A stretch of DNA of 64,000 bases from DASXHZ01 sp036488085. Its GTDB lineage: Bacteria > Acidobacteriota > Thermoanaerobaculia > Gp7-AA8. The notes under the pieces were generated by a model. It did not search any database. It was not told where the DNA came from and worked only from the letters and a program-made list of their open reading frames with translations. A program made the position numbers and the translations under genes. The stretch spans positions 30,555-94,554 of the forward strand of contig DASXHZ010000036.1 of assembly GCA_036488085.1 (NCBI GenBank). Reading direction: 5' to 3'. Positions 38,801 through 46,084 of the stretch are shown here, in pieces (the first letter of the stretch is position 1; each line of letters starts with the position of its first letter).

Positions 38801-40037
38801 GCGCAAAGCAGGGATCGACACCGGCGATCCTTTCTCGTACATCCAGATTCTCGAGGCACAACGCGAGCTCTATCAGCTCGGCATCTTCCAGCGCGTCGAC
38901 ATTCAGCCGGAGCAGACCGGCACCGCCGTCAGCGACCGCAACGTGGTCATTCAGGTCGAGGAAGGGAAGGACCTCTCGATCGGCGGCACCCTCGGCGCGT
39001 CGAAGCAGACCGGCAGCAAGATCTCGCCGATCATCTCGGCCTCCATCGCGCACCGCAATCTCTTCGGCACCGCGCGCTACCTCGGCCTCCAGTACATCAA
39101 GAGCAGCGCGAGAAGCGAGGAGTTCCTGACGTACCAGGAGCCGTTCATCGGCCGCTTCAACGTGCCGGCGCAGTTCACGATCTTCCACACCAAGGACATT
39201 CGTCCCGACGCAACCGTCGACCAGCGCGGCGCCTCGCTCGAGATCACGAAGGTCGCCCGGCTGCAGACCCGCTGGTCCATCCGCTACGAGTACCGCATCG
39301 GCAACTGCCAGTCCGGCACCCTCTGCGACCAGGCCAAGCAACGGATCCTGCCGGGCTTCGACCAGTCGATCACCGACATCGACATCTCGGCGATCACGCC
39401 GACGTTCTTCTGGGACCGCCGCGACGATCCGATCGACCCGCATCGCGGCTTCTTCACGACGGCGTTGCTCGAGTACGCCTTCCCGGTGCTCCACGCCAAC
39501 GCCGACTTCTTCAAACAGTTCGCACAGGCGTCGTACTACATCCCCGTGAGCGACCGAAGCGTCTTCGCGGTCTCGAGCCGCGTCGGATTCATCGAGCCCC
39601 GCGGCACGGTTCCGTTCACCGAACGGTTCGTCGGCGGCGGCGAGACGTCGCACCGCGCCTACAGCCTCGACCTCCTCGGCGACGCCTGCACGCTCCAGCC
39701 GGACGGCAGTTGCAACGGGACGCTGATCTTCCTGAAAGACCCGGAGGGCAACCCGACCAAGAACGTCGCGCCGATCGGCGGCAACTCGATGTTCATCACG
39801 AATCTCGAGTACCGCTTCCCGATCTTCTCGTCCCTCGGCGGCGCGGTCTTCACCGACGTCGGCAACGTCTTCCCGCGCACCGTCATCCACTTCAACGATC
39901 TGCGCTACGGCGTCGGCACCGGGATCCGCTACCTATCACCCGTCGGCCCGCTCCGCTTCGACGTCGGCTACAAGCTCCACCGCCGCGACTACGAGAAGCC
40001 GTTCGCGTTCTTCGTCACGCTCGGCTACGCGTTCTAG
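32892..40037 (+). CDS. TamB-Omp85 fusion: inner-membrane TamB joined to POTRA domains and a BamA/TamA-like barrel
   Basis: One open frame of 2381 residues. An N-terminal membrane helix (about 29-53) and AsmA-like start (LGRKVSIHDVQIIRARP) lead into more than 1000 residues of short beta repeats typical of TamB. The TamB C-terminal domain lies near 1080-1425, with its hallmark SDPPASDITLFSLLGFGG and EKTISNDIRVLVIYNLSNG. Seven POTRA-like domains follow, starting near 1466, 1537, 1618, 1701, 1774, 1872 and 1950. A 16-strand-size Omp85 barrel (2027-2381) contains FVGGGETSHRAYS (loop-6 VRGF equivalent, Arg2255, Gly replaced by Ala2256) and ends in FFVTLGYAF with a terminal Phe beta-signal. Such a chain would span from inner to outer membrane and could move phospholipid or insert outer-membrane proteins. 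Confidence 0.9.
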   Translation: MTDTPQQSPHPHHRSARERQRRGPMWGCLKGLVFTFGGFLALLVLVIGAGWWYLGTTSFAGFVMLRIEKTLEARLGRKVSIHDVQIIRARPAKIFINDLRIANAPGAVNPYFATVRQIEVTGGVDSFWGRTVKVTRVDVRDPHLYFEVFPAGSKLVHNFPHWQTGPKSKYDIYHLDIGKLFVTGGAFQFLDRRHDVAAAATDIRSEIDVTSAEDLYSGIATSPRLNVRIQNYKPFDLDLRGGFRFTPDNLTLNSIALRGRDMQLFVSGPIHPLSDAVYNLHLTAQLGLNRVREIFAINKVLDGVVALDTNVRGRAGSFAMSGGWVSPKIAADVYDLTNARGKLNVTDNGTTVDVDTARYGGGTLAAHYVLPKYAEPYPQTVDLHYNGVSLEKLFNDWGIKDTGLRGGATGHLAYQWNKDKVLAGSGNGTATLSRSTTAFSSAKYPIPLGGAADFALDNGTIKFSRASLTTGASTVNFNGSIRIADVSTDLAVNIHSTDFAELDKIGFNFAHSAGKKTYELLGLGGSGDISGTIKGRLKEPQVTAHIAAAGTKFNNDLLGNSDIQLRYDGVKSVLTFDRATFSQDGGRLAMTGTIAFPDRGPSPLFDLAIDANNYPAEAAMNVVKLPLKGIHGTATGRMLLTGTPDSGKATFANLLIARNGSEMRLKGFVNWLPGKGTTKFDLDLAARNFPIADAAEFLDLGTALPVTGELTGTLHLEGTKANLQGAGAVTVRKGILFGEPVESATAELQFTQGKVKISHATVTAPAGTITAEGELNLNTNQFTYTINSASLDLSKLQIMKSLAGLLGGKVTLTSSGGGTFDHPELFVEATLTDATLKGLALPAGSPPPKIYFAIHNGRLVVRGNIADIVTIEGDGTVGAGLAVDGVVHITVPDVAKLVALSPSTASLPASGNFTVDLKLGGKLTPLEALVVDGTFPVFNIKLSDHDFTAAQPLHVALRNGRISFESFELTHPGATLAVTGYADITGKKALNINVHGGLEAALLQVFVHDLRAEGHINIAAGVTGTLADPRINGSAEMQDAQFRVPGFPQMFDHVTGTVVFRGDRIDIDSLRAQLGGGTIVAGGSIALNGVTPASVRLSLQGTDVAIRYFEGITIDGNFTLLLTGDKDRMNLGGDVHVNRALYSKDFDFGTAFLNVVLSRRSVTPIAAASWQDKVSLRLHITAPQTLAVRNNIADVTGSADLDVQGTLANPVILGVVNLDEGGTVKLQGNKYQVTRGSITFQNPFRIDPYFDITLEGRVSSSGFTSEIESRPMEVTINLVGTIDRFTPTITSDPPASDITLFSLLGFGGLMTPTAGRTTQGGVTSTGASIFSQSLGFLTSKILPFADTFTFNPDIGNVEDPGQKVTFEKTISNDIRVLVIYNLSNGHKRSLLEWQVNPEWSVQLTDDELRSEWRLEARYRRSFAGQWHWAGNGKPVTMVASLGPLEGSVLNIDKQEPAPPVTPTGPVVARVTYRADANFDTTVLGKYISVIPGEPLSLRGVQSSIKSLYGTGDFRDIHVETNPATNGEAEVVFVLSINYRVTEVKFDGLGGADRDREERDISVRVGDVLSLNAVERSAVAVTQFLNREGYLEATVDPETNFSRETSSAQVIFHVTTGARAKVGTVTLDGDTTPFAKAELIAQMRRGPGKAFRVSDARLDALRMERFMFQRDYRKAEVRFVTDTYDPKTKTVALRFTATAGPIVRIMVTGVPRSDVRRELPFSRNQGYSEDVIDNAADAIVKSYQERGYINATVDTESHLDNNVWTTTFKVVPGQQFKLSGVTFTGNKAVSAKDLQGVVQTSTNGGFRSLIAHLLRRPTGVTRAQLSADRDAIESYYRLHGFSEATVATPVVNTDAAKGTMTVDFPITEGPQTIVKAVRIEGNEQVPSRDLPKTTLKTNAPLDPTALRNDLVALETYYAQRGNAEVQITPRPDISADKTSATMTYVIAEGPKIKVGDVVVRGNTYTKTNVILRKAGIDTGDPFSYIQILEAQRELYQLGIFQRVDIQPEQTGTAVSDRNVVIQVEEGKDLSIGGTLGASKQTGSKISPIISASIAHRNLFGTARYLGLQYIKSSARSEEFLTYQEPFIGRFNVPAQFTIFHTKDIRPDATVDQRGASLEITKVARLQTRWSIRYEYRIGNCQSGTLCDQAKQRILPGFDQSITDIDISAITPTFFWDRRDDPIDPHRGFFTTALLEYAFPVLHANADFFKQFAQASYYIPVSDRSVFAVSSRVGFIEPRGTVPFTERFVGGGETSHRAYSLDLLGDACTLQPDGSCNGTLIFLKDPEGNPTKNVAPIGGNSMFITNLEYRFPIFSSLGGAVFTDVGNVFPRTVIHFNDLRYGVGTGIRYLSPVGPLRFDVGYKLHRRDYEKPFAFFVTLGYAF

Positions 40038-40039
40038 TC

Positions 40040-40082
40040 AGGTTTGTGTAGCGCCGCCGAGTCGGCGGCGCTACACAAACCT
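40040..40082. terminator. Perfect 21-bp palindrome between convergent genes
   Basis: Left arm AGGTTTGTGTAGCGCCGCCG plus A, centre G, right arm its exact complement ending ACACAAACCT. It lies between the TamB-Omp85 stop and the convergent coiled-coil gene, whose stop it touches. Lacks a T-run; could be a terminator or a dispersed palindrome. Confidence 0.65.
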
Positions 40083-40314
40083 AGCTGACCAACTCGTTGG
40101 CCTTTTCGGCGCGCTCGGCTTCCAGCTTCGCGACACGGGCGCGCAGGTCGGCGAGCTCGCCGTTGAGGCGGGTCAGCTCTTCCTTCAGCGCATCGCGCGT
40201 CAGCTCGCCGAAACGGTTGGTCAGCCGCTTCACCTGATCGCCCTGGAACTGCGTCAGCTTGTTCCAGGAGTCGCCGAGAATCTCGCGCAAAGCGCTTTCA
40301 AAATCCTGAGCCAT
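40081..40314 (-). CDS. Small coiled-coil protein
   Basis: 77 residues, almost wholly helical. The second half (ELTRLNGELADLRARVAKLE) has leucine heptads of a coiled coil. Start ATG at 40314 has AGGA upstream. It resembles small phasin-like or accessory helical proteins but nothing definite. Divergent from the DUF962 gene across 64 bases. Confidence 0.6.
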   Translation of the reverse strand: MAQDFESALREILGDSWNKLTQFQGDQVKRLTNRFGELTRDALKEELTRLNGELADLRARVAKLEAERAEKANELVS

Positions 40315-40378
40315 GGTGGTTCCTAGGCGAGCAATTGAAGTGCCACGAACGCGTGTGGGAGAATTGTCCTACGTGCCG

Positions 40379-40693
40379 ATGATCCGCAGTTTTACAGACT
40401 TCTGGCCGTACTACGTCCGCGCGCATTCGAAACCCCGTACGCGCGTCCTGCACGCGATCGGCTCCGTGCTCGCGATCGCCTCCATCGCCCTCGCCCTCTC
40501 GTCGAGTCTCTGGTTCCTGCTCGCCGCACCCATCATCGGCTACGCCTTCGCCTGGTACGCCCACTTCTTCGTCGAGCACAACAAGCCCGCCACCTTCGGC
40601 CACCCCTTCTACTCCCTCGCCGCCGACTACCGGATGCTCTTCCTCATGATGGCCGGCCGGATGGACGCGGAGGTGGCCAGGTGCTGCGCGTGA
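40379..40693 (+). CDS. DUF962/Mpo1-like membrane protein
   Basis: 104 residues: FTDFWPYYVRAHSKPRTRVLH, two membrane helices (IGSVLAIASIALALSSSLWFLLAAPIIGYAFAWYAHF) and VEHNKPATFGHPFYSLAADYRML. The HxxG/H and EHNKPATFGHP motifs identify DUF962; the yeast member Mpo1 is an Fe-dependent dioxygenase in fatty-acid alpha-oxidation. The conserved His residues are present. The ATG at 40379 is best supported, as the frame upstream has no such motifs. Confidence 0.82.
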   Translation: MIRSFTDFWPYYVRAHSKPRTRVLHAIGSVLAIASIALALSSSLWFLLAAPIIGYAFAWYAHFFVEHNKPATFGHPFYSLAADYRMLFLMMAGRMDAEVARCCA

Positions 40694-40767
40694 GCGCTTG
40701 GGAACACGGTTAGCGTGGCTCTCGCGCAAAGCGAGTTGCCGCCGCCACCAACGCACGACGAATACCG

Positions 40768-42906
40768 TTAAGGCGTAGGCTTCGCGTCCGGCTTCCCCTG
40801 CGTGTTCTCCGGCGCTTTCACGTCCTCCTTGATCCGCTCGCCGCTGGCGTTGAAGACTGCGTTGCGGAGGAAGGCTTCGGTCGACCATGGCGGCGCGGCG
40901 CCGCCGAGGTATTGGTGGAACCAGTCGAGGTGCGCGGTGTAGTAGAGGACCATCTCGTACCAGCTCGGCCAGTGCCCCGACTCGTTGAAGATGATCAGCC
41001 GGGATGGCACGTTCATCTTCTGCAGGTCGGTGTAGAACTCGATCGACTGCGTGTACGGCACGCGGTAGTCGCGCTCGCCGCTGAGCACGAGGCACGGCGT
41101 CTTGAAATTCTTCACGTAATTCGACGGCGACCACTTCGCGTAAAGGTCCGACGTCCACGGAAGACCCTTCAGCTCCCACTCCGGGAACCACAGCTCCTCC
41201 GTCGACGAGTACATCGCGCGGAGGTCGTACACCCCCATCATCGACGCGATCGCCTTGAAGCGCGTCGTGTGGCCCTCGAACCAATCCATCATGTAGCCGC
41301 CGTACGACCATCCCATGGCCCCCATGCGATTCGTGTCGACGTACGGCAGCTTCTCGAGCGCGTCGGTAACCTTCATCAGGTCGTCGAACGGCGCGCCGCC
41401 CCAGTCGCCGGAGATCTCGGCGGTGAAGTCCTGACCGTAGCCGGGCGAGCCGTGGGGATTGGCGTAAGCGACGACGTAGCCCGCGCCGGGATAGAGCTGG
41501 AAATCTGCGCGGAACGTGTCGGCCCACATCTGCTGCGGTCCGCCGTGCACGTTGATGATGAGCGGGTACTTCTTCGATGGATCGAAGCCATGCGGCTTCA
41601 CGATGAAATATTGAATCTTCGCGCCGAGGGCGCCCTCGACCCAGAAACTCTCGGCGGGACGGACGTCGACGTCGCGCACGAACTCGTCGTTGAAATGCGT
41701 CAGCGTCTTGCGCCCCGATCCGTTGAGGTCCGCGCGGTAGATCTCAGCCGGGTGCTCGGACACTGCGCCGATGTAGAGGATCGACTTCCCGTCGCGCGCA
41801 ACGCGAAACGCGTTGATCGTCTTGTCGCGATAGACGTCGGCCATCTTTCCGGTCGCAACGTCGACACGCCAGATCGGATTGATCCCCTGGAACGGGCCGG
41901 TGAAGTAGATCGACTTCGAGTCCTGGCTCCAGTCGAAATCGTCGATCCAGTCGTTGTGCTGCTCCGTTAAGACTCGCGACTGCCCGGTGGCGCGGTCGTA
42001 CACGGCGAGGCGGAAGACGTCCGACTCGTACGCCGGGATGTGCTGCGTCCGGTAGGCGATGTACTTGCCATCGGGCGAGTACTTCGGCGAGCCGTCGAAC
42101 GCCCGATTCGCGGCCGTGATGTTGCGCGGCTTGGCGTTCGGGTCCGTGAGCGAGATCAGGTAGAGGTCGTTGTTCGTCGACGTCTCGCGGTGCTTGTCGG
42201 GGATCGCGACGACGCAGAGCTCCGTCGAGTCGGGCGAGAAGTCGTACTGCAGCGGACCGCCGAGCTGGAACGGCGGGAAGTCGATCGTGCCCGGCGTCAG
42301 ATCGCGAATCTTCCCGGCATCGACATTCGCGAGGAACGTGTGCGTCACCTGGCCGTCGCGCCATGTCGTCCAGTGGCGGAACAGGAGCGTGTTGTCCGCC
42401 ATGTGGGCGTGGAGGTTCCCCTTCTCCCACCGTTCGGAGACCCGTTTGTTGCAGGCGTCATCCGCGCCGCACTCGGGATAGACGTCGCTGGAAAAGACGA
42501 TCCACTTCCCGTTCGGCGACCAGATCGGATCGCTGACCCCGGTCGAAAAGTCGGTGAGCTTCCGCGCCTCGCCGCCCCCGAGCGAGAGGATGTAGATGTT
42601 GTTGTCGCGGACGAACGCGAGCGACTTGCCGTCGTGCGAGAAGACCGGCGAGCCATCCGCCTCGCCGTTCGTCACCGCGCGCATATCGCTGCCGTCGGCA
42701 TTGGCGATCCAGATCTTCTTCGACGACTTCGCCCGTGCGAGATCGCGCGACGTGACCGTGAACGCGATCCGCGACCCATCCTCAGTCGCCTTCAGATCGC
42801 CAACCGCCTTCACGCGATAGACGTCTTCGAGCGTGAATGCGCGCTTCTCGGCGAACGCTGGAATCGTGATGAGGAACGTGAGCGCTGCGATGAAAGTGCG
42901 TTTCAT
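40768..42906 (-). CDS. Exported S9-family prolyl oligopeptidase-like peptidase
   Basis: 712 residues with signal peptide RTFIAALTFLITIPAFA. An N-terminal seven-bladed TolB-type propeller (repeated DGSRIAFTV, DGKSLAFVRD and PDGKYIAYRT blades) covers about 30-430, and the C-terminal alpha/beta hydrolase has GWSYGGYMM with nucleophile Ser534, SGERDYRVP (Asp) and ESGHWPS (His). Probably cleaves peptides or acyl-peptides in the periplasm. Confidence 0.93.
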   Translation of the reverse strand: MKRTFIAALTFLITIPAFAEKRAFTLEDVYRVKAVGDLKATEDGSRIAFTVTSRDLARAKSSKKIWIANADGSDMRAVTNGEADGSPVFSHDGKSLAFVRDNNIYILSLGGGEARKLTDFSTGVSDPIWSPNGKWIVFSSDVYPECGADDACNKRVSERWEKGNLHAHMADNTLLFRHWTTWRDGQVTHTFLANVDAGKIRDLTPGTIDFPPFQLGGPLQYDFSPDSTELCVVAIPDKHRETSTNNDLYLISLTDPNAKPRNITAANRAFDGSPKYSPDGKYIAYRTQHIPAYESDVFRLAVYDRATGQSRVLTEQHNDWIDDFDWSQDSKSIYFTGPFQGINPIWRVDVATGKMADVYRDKTINAFRVARDGKSILYIGAVSEHPAEIYRADLNGSGRKTLTHFNDEFVRDVDVRPAESFWVEGALGAKIQYFIVKPHGFDPSKKYPLIINVHGGPQQMWADTFRADFQLYPGAGYVVAYANPHGSPGYGQDFTAEISGDWGGAPFDDLMKVTDALEKLPYVDTNRMGAMGWSYGGYMMDWFEGHTTRFKAIASMMGVYDLRAMYSSTEELWFPEWELKGLPWTSDLYAKWSPSNYVKNFKTPCLVLSGERDYRVPYTQSIEFYTDLQKMNVPSRLIIFNESGHWPSWYEMVLYYTAHLDWFHQYLGGAAPPWSTEAFLRNAVFNASGERIKEDVKAPENTQGKPDAKPTP

Positions 42907-43069
42907 GGGCTCTGAAGTTTATCCCGACCCTGAGCGCAGCTAAGGGGAGGGATCGGTCGCTCCACCGGACGAAGCCTCGCCACGCGCTGAACGATCCATC
43001 TGCCCCGCGCGACCTCGATCCTGCCGGTGTAACCGAAGATCCTCGCTCCGCTCGGGATAAACTAAATGC

Positions 43070-43843
43070 ATGGCGTTGCTCGACGGTAAGACCGGCATCG
43101 TATTCGGCGTGGCGAACAAGCGGTCGATCGCGTGGGCGATCGCGCAGGCGCTCTCGCGGGAGGGGATGCGTCTCGCGTTCGCCTACCAGGGTGAGCGGCT
43201 GAAAGCGAACGTGGCAGAGCTCGCGTCGACCATCCCGAATTCGCCGCTGTACGAATGCGACGTCACCAAGGACGCCGACATCGCCGCGGTCTTCGAGAAC
43301 GCCGGCAACGACCTCGGCGGCCTGGACGCGCTCGTTCACTCCGTCGCATTCGCGCCTAAAGAAGACCTCGAAAACGAGTACGTGAAGACGTCGCGCGATG
43401 GCTTCAAGACCGCACACGACATCTCCGCCTACTCCCTCGTCTCCATGACCAAGGCCGCGTTGCCGCTGTTCGAAAAGAGAGGCGGCGGCTCCGTCGTCGC
43501 GCTCTCCTACCTCGGCGCCGTGAAGGCGGTCGACGGCTACAACGTCATGGGCGTGGCCAAGGCATCGCTCGAAGCGAGCGTCCGCTACCTCGCCTCGAAC
43601 CTCGGCCCGAAGAACGTCCGCGTCAACGCCATCTCCGCCGGCCCGGTGAACACCCTAGCGGCGCGCGGCATCAGCGGCTTCACGACCATGCTGAAACATC
43701 ACGCCGACCGAGCCCCCCTCCGCCGCAACGTCACCCTAGAGGAGATCGGCAACGCCGCGCTGTTTCTCCTCTCGCCGATGTCCACCGGTGTAACCGGCGA
43801 GGTCCTCTACGTCGACTGCGGCTACAACATCGTCGGCTTGTAG
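43070..43843 (+). CDS. fabI: Enoyl-ACP reductase (NADH)
   Basis: 257-residue short-chain dehydrogenase for the last step of fatty-acid elongation. FGVANKRSIAWAIAQALSREG is the FabI cofactor motif. The Tyr-x6-Lys pair lies in VDGYNVMGVAKASLEASVRY, with NAISAGPVNTLAARGISGF and the C-terminal GVTGEVLYVDCGYNIVG. ATG at 43070. Divergent from the S9 peptidase across 163 bases that show no gene. Confidence 0.95.
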   Translation: MALLDGKTGIVFGVANKRSIAWAIAQALSREGMRLAFAYQGERLKANVAELASTIPNSPLYECDVTKDADIAAVFENAGNDLGGLDALVHSVAFAPKEDLENEYVKTSRDGFKTAHDISAYSLVSMTKAALPLFEKRGGGSVVALSYLGAVKAVDGYNVMGVAKASLEASVRYLASNLGPKNVRVNAISAGPVNTLAARGISGFTTMLKHHADRAPLRRNVTLEEIGNAALFLLSPMSTGVTGEVLYVDCGYNIVGL

Positions 43844-43852
43844 CGGCGGTTA

Positions 43853-44629
43853 CTACGTCTTACCCACCACGTAGTAGTTCGCGTTCGTTGGTTGCTCGAC
43901 GCCGCCGCGCGGCTCCATCGTGAGGGCGAGGCCTTTGATCTCGGTCATGACGGGGAGGTTCTCGATCGTGATGGTGGCATTGCCTTTTTCGACGTCGAAG
44001 ACGCCGGCGCTCTGCGGTTTCGGCTGGTCGCCGCGGATGATCCAGAACTGGTAGCTCTTATCTGTGGGGCACTTCGGGAGGTTGGCAAAGACGACCACCG
44101 CGCGGTGCTTGTCGGAGTCCATGAAGACCTTGGCCGAGGCGGAGGGCGACATCTGTGCGCCGGTGAGCGAGATCGTCTGCGTATTCGCGGCGGCGAGCGA
44201 TGCGACGGCGGCCTCGAGCTTCTGGCGTTCCAGCTCCACCACCTGCTTCTCGTTGGCGAGGCGCTGAATGTCGGCCTGCTGCGACCGAACGTGCTCGCGC
44301 ATGACCCGGATCCCGATCTCGCGCCATCCCCACAACGCCAGGAAGAGGGTCGCGGCGGTGGCGAGCCCCCAGCGGCCGAAGAATCCTCGCTCCTCTTCCG
44401 AAGCGGCAACCGGCGTTACGTCTTCGAACACGCGCTCGCGCACGTCGCTCGGCGGCGCGACCGGCTCGAGCTCTCGCGCCATCATCGCGGCGGCTTCGGC
44501 GTACTCGTCGCGCGCGCGGCGACAAGGAATGCACGAAGAGAGGTGCTCGCGAAGCGTCCGCTCCTCATCCGCGGTGGCGGCTCCGATCGCGTCGAGCGCG
44601 GCGATGGCTTCGAAATCTTCGTGCGCCAT
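43853..44629 (-). CDS. Membrane anti-sigma factor (RskA-like) with zinc-finger N-terminus
   Basis: 258 residues. ASD motif HLSSCIPCRRARDEYAE (His-x3-Cys-x2-Cys), a membrane helix (WGLATAATLFLALWGW), a coiled stretch and an RskA-like C-terminal domain (KVFMDSDKHRAVVVFANLP, YQFWIIRGDQPK). It overlaps the sigma gene stop by one base, the usual arrangement. Expected to hold the ECF sigma at the inner membrane until a periplasmic signal triggers proteolysis. Confidence 0.9.
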   Translation of the reverse strand: MAHEDFEAIAALDAIGAATADEERTLREHLSSCIPCRRARDEYAEAAAMMARELEPVAPPSDVRERVFEDVTPVAASEEERGFFGRWGLATAATLFLALWGWREIGIRVMREHVRSQQADIQRLANEKQVVELERQKLEAAVASLAAANTQTISLTGAQMSPSASAKVFMDSDKHRAVVVFANLPKCPTDKSYQFWIIRGDQPKPQSAGVFDVEKGNATITIENLPVMTEIKGLALTMEPRGGVEQPTNANYYVVGKT

Positions 44630-45198
44630 CAGTGATGCGCCTTCAGCCGCTCGCGGAGTTTCTTCATGCCGAGCTGCATCCGAGTCTTGATCGTTCCGAG
44701 CGGCTCGCTGAGGCGCGCTGCGATCTCCGACTGCGACAGGCCCTCGAAATACGCCAGCTCGAGCGCCACGCGCTGCGCTTCCGGCAACTCCGCGAGCGCG
44801 CCGCGAACGGCTCTCTGTTCCTGCGATCGAATGGCATCTTCCGCGCCTCTCGCATGATCTACGAACGCGGATCGATGCGAGATTTCCCTCCCGGCATCGT
44901 TTTCACGATCGCTACGAATCTTGCGCGAGCGAAGGCGGTCGATGCCGCGGCTGCGCGCGATCGAGATCAGCCATGCCGCCTCGCTGCCGCGCACGGCGTC
45001 GAACATGCGCGCGTTCGACCATGCCTTGACGAACGTCTCCTGCAGCACTTCCTGCGCGTCGTCGGCATTGCCGAGGATGCGGAGCAGGAGGGCGTACACC
45101 GTGGAGGAGTAGCGGTCGTAGAGCGACTCGAACGCAGCGAGATCGCCCCGCGCGACCGCGGGTAAGTACTCCGTTGCCGGCGACGAAAAGCTCCCCAT
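44629..45198 (-). CDS. ECF sigma factor (SigK-like)
   Basis: 189 residues. Region 2: FESLYDRYSSTVYALLLRIL, DAQEVLQETFVKAWSN, and region 2.4 GSEAAWLISIARSRGIDRLR. Region 4: LPEAQRVALELAYFEGLSQSEIAARLSEPLGTIKTRM. I prefer the ATG at 45198 to the TTG at 45207. The partner anti-sigma gene overlaps its stop. Confidence 0.92.
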   Translation of the reverse strand: MGSFSSPATEYLPAVARGDLAAFESLYDRYSSTVYALLLRILGNADDAQEVLQETFVKAWSNARMFDAVRGSEAAWLISIARSRGIDRLRSRKIRSDRENDAGREISHRSAFVDHARGAEDAIRSQEQRAVRGALAELPEAQRVALELAYFEGLSQSEIAARLSEPLGTIKTRMQLGMKKLRERLKAHH

Positions 45199-45217
45199 CA
45201 GCGCCAAGTCAGTCCAA

Positions 45218-45436
45218 CTACGTTCCGCTATTGCCAGTGGATTGATCAGCGGATGGATCGTCCGCCGATTTCGTGTCGGGGAACTCGATGTCGGTCTTCA
45301 CGCCGACGCGCTTCGGCGCGCGGCGGCCTGGGAAGCCGCTCGGCCGTCCGCCAGTCTGATCGTTGCCCGACTGACCGCTCGCGCCGCCGTCCCAGAAGCC
45401 CTTCCCCTTGACGTTTTCCCTCGGATTGCCAGCCAT
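45218..45436 (-). CDS. Small hydrophilic protein, unknown
   Basis: About 72 residues from the ATG at 45436 (MAGNPRENVKGKGFWDGG), rich in Gly, Ser, Asp and Pro and probably disordered. No recognised motif. An upstream in-frame GTG at 45454 would add 6 residues. The gene precedes the sigma gene on the same strand. Confidence 0.4.
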   Translation of the reverse strand: MAGNPRENVKGKGFWDGGASGQSGNDQTGGRPSGFPGRRAPKRVGVKTDIEFPDTKSADDPSADQSTGNSGT

Positions 45437-45494
45437 CGGCACATCGTATGGCACCTCAATCGCAGTAGTAAAGGCTTAGAGAAAGGAGGAAATG

Positions 45495-45656
45495 ATGGAG
45501 GATAAACTCAATCCTACGAATCAGTTCCACCCGTACCAACGCGTCGACGCAACGCCGAACGCCGAGAGGCCGCCGAGCGGCATGCGAGACGTGCTCAACA
45601 AGAATGTGGAGAAGGTGCGCGATCTAGCGCGAAAGATGATGGGGAGGCGCGAGTAG
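45495..45656 (+). CDS. 53-residue basic protein with strong ribosome site
   Basis: Too short to be noticed by length alone, but preceded by GAAAGGAGGAA. Translation begins MEDKLNPTNQFHPYQR and ends NKNVEKVRDLARKMMGRRE, a Pro-rich start and basic helical tail. A second ATG 3 bases earlier is possible. Convergent with the pseudopilin genes. Function unknown; it may interact with nucleic acid or membrane. Confidence 0.6.
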   Translation: MEDKLNPTNQFHPYQRVDATPNAERPPSGMRDVLNKNVEKVRDLARKMMGRRE

Positions 45657-45658
45657 CG

Positions 45659-46084
45659 TTACTGGCTGTGGGTCGTGTAATCGATCACGACCCGCGTCCC
45701 CTCAACGATACGACCCTGAATCGTAACTTTCGCCTTCTCGATGGCGGTGCCCTTCGTCGTCGCATTGCCGGTGAGCTGAAAGCTGTCGCCGCTGCGGAGG
45801 TACTCCCCCGAGATCGTTCCGTCGGCCGTATCGATGTCGACCTTCGTGTTCGTGTTCGTGATCATCTGCGCTGCCGCGAGCTCGGCACCCGACTCGGCGA
45901 GCGTCAGCGCCACGATGCGCGAGCGGAACCGCTGCGCTTCCTGCAGCGCGCGCGTGCCGTCGATGAGCAAGAGCTCGATGAGCATGAAGTACAGCACCGC
46001 CACGATGATCGCGGTGATGAGCACGAACCCACGCTCACTCGTGCGGTCGCGGCTGGAAGATCTGATCGATCGCAAGAATCCCAT
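45659..46084 (-). CDS. PilX-like pseudopilin or pilus assembly protein
   Basis: 141 residues. An N-terminal ERGFVLITAIIVAVLYFMLI resembles a prepilin leader and hydrophobic helix (cleavage between G and F), and the rest is a small beta-rich domain. The ATG at 46084 overlaps the preceding gene by 50 bases, unusually long, so the start is uncertain. Third in a minor-pilin operon. Confidence 0.7.
   Translation of the reverse strand: MGFLRSIRSSSRDRTSERGFVLITAIIVAVLYFMLIELLLIDGTRALQEAQRFRSRIVALTLAESGAELAAAQMITNTNTKVDIDTADGTISGEYLRSGDSFQLTGNATTKGTAIEKAKVTIQGRIVEGTRVVIDYTTHSQ

Noticed and set aside
42907..43069. Hidden gene or RNA between the S9 peptidase and fabI
   Set aside because: No tRNA-like or rRNA-like pattern and no ORF with a start signal; most likely a divergent promoter region.
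45200..45240. ECF autoregulated promoter (GGAAC near 45222)
   Set aside because: Distance to the start codon leaves no room for a -10 box plus leader, so I could not support it.
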